Origin: an uncultured Muribaculaceae bacterium
Lineage (GTDB): Bacteria; Bacteroidota; Bacteroidia; Bacteroidales; Muribaculaceae
Assembly: GCA_910586595.1 (NCBI GenBank)
Contig: CAJUJB010000066.1
Span: 1-9,547 of the forward strand
Reading direction: 5' to 3'
Length of the DNA stretch: 9,547 nt
Below, piece by piece: positions 6,942 to 9,547 of this stretch. The number at the start of each line of letters is the position of its first letter. The first letter of the stretch is position 1. The translations under genes were made by a program, and so were the position numbers. The notes under the pieces were generated by a model. It was not told the origin of the DNA. It was given only the letters and a program-made list of their open reading frames with translations, and ran no database searches.

Positions 6942-7002
6942 GTTTTATATTCCCAGCCATACTTTTTATCTTTATTTGCATCGTTGTTTCACATATTATA
7001 GC

Positions 7003-7010
7003 TAACTTTG
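7003..7010 (+). promoter_or_regulatory. -7 box of the coiled-coil/mgtC/antiporter operon
   Basis: TAACTTTG matches TAnnTTTG and lies 31 bases before the ATG at 7042, giving a leader of roughly 25 bases. The nearest TTG (6984-6986) is 16 bases upstream, shorter than the usual 19-20, so the -33 element is weak. The bases between the SRP T-run and this box hold nothing else I recognise. Confidence 0.6.
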
Positions 7011-7041
7011 TAGCTTAGAAACCTACATCATTAGCAAGAAT

Positions 7042-8007
7042 ATGACTGATCAGCATACCTCTAACGGTACAAATTCAGTGCCCAAAGGCCGTAAGCCTGG
7101 GCCGCAACGCTATATCCTGTTTGCAATTGGAGCTTTTGTTGTAGCCGTCCTGGCTGGATGGCTCGTGTTCTCGGCCGTGCGCGCCAATAAACGAGCTGAT
7201 GCCGCTAAAGCCCAGATGGAGCAATTACAGCTTGATATGGCCCAACGCGATCTTGAACGCGATTATCAGGATCTCAATAATGAATTTGAGCAATTCGAAA
7301 ACTCGCGTAAGTACATCATGAACGACTCCGTAAAGCGTGAGCTCAATGATAAATATGAGGCAGCCCGCGTACAGGTTGAAAAACTACAGCAGGAACTTGC
7401 CAACCAGAAGACAAAGAGTGCGGCTGAGATTGCAAAACTCCGTAGCGAGATAGAAACCCTACGGTCGCTTCTGCGTCACTATGTAGAAGAGATTGATCGT
7501 CTCAACAAAGAGAACGAGGCTCTTCGCTCTGAGAACAAGGAAATAAAGGAAAAGAATACGCGCCTCAGCAATCAGGTCAATGAGACTGCACGACGCAATG
7601 AAGTGCTGAGTGAGCGCATGACCCTTGCTGAGAAGCTTAATGTAACCGGCCTCAGCCTTACTCCCCTTAACAAGAAAGGTAAGAAAGAGAAAAAAGTTAC
7701 CAAAGCCGTGCAGCTTATGGCAACCTTCACCATCCCTCAGAATAATTCAACTCCTGTTGGTGAGAAGATAATATACATGCGTATCATCTCTCCTTCGGGC
7801 CAATTGCTCGGTAACGGTGGCACATTCTCTTTTGAAGGAGGAAATGTGGAATACACCGCCAAGAAGAGTGTCGAGTACGCCGGTGAGGAAATCGGTGGTG
7901 TGACAATATACTATGATGTCAATACCCCGCTTATAGCCGGCGAATATACGGTCGAATTGTTTGCCGACAACTTCCGTCTTGTTTCCCGTAAGATCGATTT
8001 GCGCTGA
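7042..8007 (+). CDS. Single-pass membrane protein with long coiled coil and C-terminal beta domain, function unknown
   Basis: I do not recognise a named family for this 321-residue protein. Residues 1-23 are polar and basic. One hydrophobic helix spans about 24-46. A long charged heptad-rich coiled coil covers roughly 48-200, with Lys/Glu/Leu/Asn-rich stretches such as LNKENEALRSENKEIKEK. A basic linker, KKGKKEKKVTK, lies near 211-221. A compact domain at ~223-321 looks like an all-beta sandwich, ending GEYTVELFADNFRLVSRKIDLR. By the positive-inside rule the N-terminus is cytoplasmic and the coiled coil and beta domain would be periplasmic. The stop shares one base with the mgtC-like start, so it is the first gene of a coupled operon. 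A scaffold or partner of the downstream membrane proteins is possible but only inferred. Confidence 0.8.
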   Translation: MTDQHTSNGTNSVPKGRKPGPQRYILFAIGAFVVAVLAGWLVFSAVRANKRADAAKAQMEQLQLDMAQRDLERDYQDLNNEFEQFENSRKYIMNDSVKRELNDKYEAARVQVEKLQQELANQKTKSAAEIAKLRSEIETLRSLLRHYVEEIDRLNKENEALRSENKEIKEKNTRLSNQVNETARRNEVLSERMTLAEKLNVTGLSLTPLNKKGKKEKKVTKAVQLMATFTIPQNNSTPVGEKIIYMRIISPSGQLLGNGGTFSFEGGNVEYTAKKSVEYAGEEIGGVTIYYDVNTPLIAGEYTVELFADNFRLVSRKIDLR

Positions 8008-8729
8008 TGTCGGTTGTAGAACAACTCTTCTATGACATCAACTCTATCGAGGTAAATACAATAGGGTCGATATACAAGCTGGTGCTGAGCATGTTGCTCG
8101 GAGCCGTGGTCGGCTATGAGCGTAAGCGCAAAGGTCAGACAGCCGGCGTGCGCACTTTTTCGCTTATCTCCATGGGCGCGACACTCGCTATGTTGCTGTC
8201 AATCTATGTGCCGCAGGAATATATGGGCCTTAAAAATGGAGACCCTGGCCGAATTGCAGCGCAGGTGATCACTGGTATCGGTTTTCTTGGTGCTGGTGCC
8301 ATAATCCAGATGAAAGGATCGGTCAGGGGGCTAACCACCGCTGCCGGAATATGGATGGTTGCCATTATCGGCATGGCTGTCGGCTTAGGCATGTATTGGC
8401 TATCTGTCGTGGCGTGTGCTCTGATTCTCTTCATACTTGTTCAGCTTGAAAGAATCGAGCATAAGGTCAGTCGCGGATCTGAATCCCGCATCATCTGCAT
8501 CCGTACTGCCGATATTCTTCACGACATCAGCGATTATAAGCAGGTTCTCCGTCAGCATAATATCCATCTTAACAATGTATTTGTTGATTATGACTATGAT
8601 GCGTCGGAAACCAGGCTCAATCTTGTGGTGCTTGTGAGAGAAACGACCAATTACATCAATCTCTTCTCTCAATTCGAGAAACTTCATCCAACCAAGTCAA
8701 TAACCCTGGCAAACCAACTAAGTATCTGA
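8007..8729 (+). CDS. MgtC/SapB family membrane protein
   Basis: The 240-residue protein has the MgtC/SapB N-terminal membrane domain (about five hydrophobic helices, residues ~20-148). Family signatures are LLGAVVGYERKRKGQTAGVRTF (about 30-51), DPGRIAAQVITGIGFLGAGAI (79-99) and GLTTAAGIW (108-116). Residues ~160-240 form a soluble C-terminal domain of alternating strands and helices, probably ACT-like as in MgtC. In Salmonella and Mycobacterium, MgtC proteins aid survival at low Mg2+ and inside macrophages, partly by acting on the F-type ATP synthase; many SapB-type homologues in commensals have no known function. The start overlaps the upstream stop by one base, and the antiporter starts one base after this stop. 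I give no gene symbol because orthology to mgtC itself is unproven. Confidence 0.9.
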   Translation: MSVVEQLFYDINSIEVNTIGSIYKLVLSMLLGAVVGYERKRKGQTAGVRTFSLISMGATLAMLLSIYVPQEYMGLKNGDPGRIAAQVITGIGFLGAGAIIQMKGSVRGLTTAAGIWMVAIIGMAVGLGMYWLSVVACALILFILVQLERIEHKVSRGSESRIICIRTADILHDISDYKQVLRQHNIHLNNVFVDYDYDASETRLNLVVLVRETTNYINLFSQFEKLHPTKSITLANQLSI

Positions 8730-8730
8730 C

Positions 8731-9511
8731 ATGGATATTGAAGGACTTATCACCGACCTGGCATTCATTCTACTTTTGGGTGCTGTAGTCACTGTACTTT
8801 TCAAATGGATCAAACAGCCCGTCGTACTGGGCTATATCGTTGCGGGCTTCCTTGCGAGCCCGCACTTTGTGTATCTGCCATCAGTGGCAAATGAGGCTAA
8901 TATTGATTTCTGGGCGCAGATAGGTATCGTTGTCCTATTGTTCTCGCTCGGTCTTGAATTCAGCTTTAAAAAACTTCTTAATTCAGGAGGCTCGGCGGTT
9001 GTCACTGCTCTGGTGATAATTGTAGGTATGATGTGTACCGGTTTTGCAATCGGTCATCTCATGGGCTTTAACTTCATCAATAGCCTTTTCCTTGGCGGAA
9101 TGTTGTCGATGTCGTCTACAACCATCATCATCAAGGCCTTTACCGATATGGGGCTGCGTCAGAAGAAATTCGCCTCTCTGGTGCTGGCAGTGCTGATTGT
9201 TGAGGATTTGTTTGCCGTGTTGATGATGGTACTTCTTTCTTCGATAGCCATCAACAACAGCGTAGAAGGCTCAGAATTGCTGTATAGCGTCGGCAAGCTC
9301 ATATTCTTCCTCATAATATGGTTCTTGGTCGGCGTATATGTCCTGCCTTCACTTCTCAACGGTATACGCCGTTTCCTCAACAGCGAGACATTGCTTGTCG
9401 TGTCGATGGGCCTATGTCTCGGAATGGCAGTCTTCTCGGTATATTGCGGCTTTTCGCTCGCGCTTGGAGCATTTGTCATGGGTTCGATACTCGCCGGCAC
9501 ATCATATGCAG
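8731..9511 (+). CDS. CPA2 (Kef-type) monovalent cation:proton antiporter, N-terminal part only
   Basis: About 260 native residues of a Na+/H+ exchanger-like membrane domain are present. Landmarks are the first helix followed by KQPVVLGYIVAGFLASP (residues ~29-45), IGIVVLLFSLGLEF (~70-83), SMSSTTIIIKAF (~127-138) and IVEDLFAVLMMV (~153-164). Such proteins exchange K+ or Na+ for H+ across the inner membrane; full-length Kef-type proteins often have a C-terminal TrkA-N or TrkA-C domain, which would lie beyond the contig end. The gene starts one base after the mgtC-like stop. From base 9512 the reading continues into sequencing adapter, so the apparent last residues EIGRASCRERV are artificial. 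Ion specificity cannot be told from this fragment. Confidence 0.9.
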
Positions 9512-9547
9512 AGATCGGAAGAGCGTCGTGTAGGGAAAGAGTGTAGA
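9512..9547 (+). other. Illumina TruSeq adapter contamination
   Basis: The last 36 bases begin AGATCGGAAGAGCGTCGTG and agree throughout with the TruSeq universal adapter as read through from an insert. Read in the antiporter frame it encodes EIGRASCRERV, a tail I recognise as a recurring artefact in protein databases. Native sequence ends at about 9511. Confidence 0.97.

Noticed and set aside
6775..6981. A 68-codon minus-strand frame
   Set aside because: It is antisense to the SRP RNA gene and its promoter, which explain the sequence.
1..9547. CRISPR arrays, insertion sequences, tRNA genes, phage or defence genes
   Set aside because: I saw no repeat-spacer pattern, transposase motif, tRNA cloverleaf or phage-type gene in any part of the window.

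Overview
The window looks like a piece of a Bacteroidales genome, plausibly a gut Muribaculaceae or relative. Promoters carry the Bacteroidota -7 box TAnnTTTG instead of an E. coli -10, and the small histone H1-like gene and the form of the sialic acid cluster fit the same group. The family-level placement is a guess from overall impression. The right end is not biological: the last 36 bases are Illumina adapter, so this is a contig end.

Left part (1-4985, minus strand): a sialic acid utilisation operon, transcribed right to left from a promoter near 5025. The order is an MFS transporter (NanT-like), then N-acetylneuraminate lyase (NanA/NanL), then a large exported protein. That protein joins an SGNH/GDSL esterase domain, a sialate O-acetylesterase domain and a kelch propeller resembling the sialate mutarotase NanM. 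Together they would de-O-acetylate and mutarotate sialic acid outside the cytoplasm, import it, and split it to ManNAc and pyruvate. The kelch part appears broken by a frameshift close to the left edge. No epimerase (nanE), sialidase or SusC/SusD pair is present in the window.

Middle (5025-6673): a divergent intergenic region, then queF and queC, which overlap by 4 bases (7-deazaguanine/queuosine pathway). A 58-residue histone H1-like (Hc1) gene follows.

Right part (6674-9511): a terminator-like hairpin, then the small SRP RNA (4.5S, ffs) with its own strong promoter and T-run terminator. Then comes a tightly packed operon: a single-pass membrane coiled-coil protein of unknown function, an MgtC/SapB family membrane protein, and the N-terminal 260 residues of a CPA2 (Kef-type) cation:proton antiporter. 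The antiporter is cut by the contig end and adapter.

Most of the window is ordinary housekeeping and catabolic content. The points most worth a second look are the adapter tail, the frameshift and three-domain architecture of the esterase-kelch protein, the SRP RNA with UGAC in place of the usual GGAA tetraloop, and the coiled-coil/MgtC/antiporter operon.
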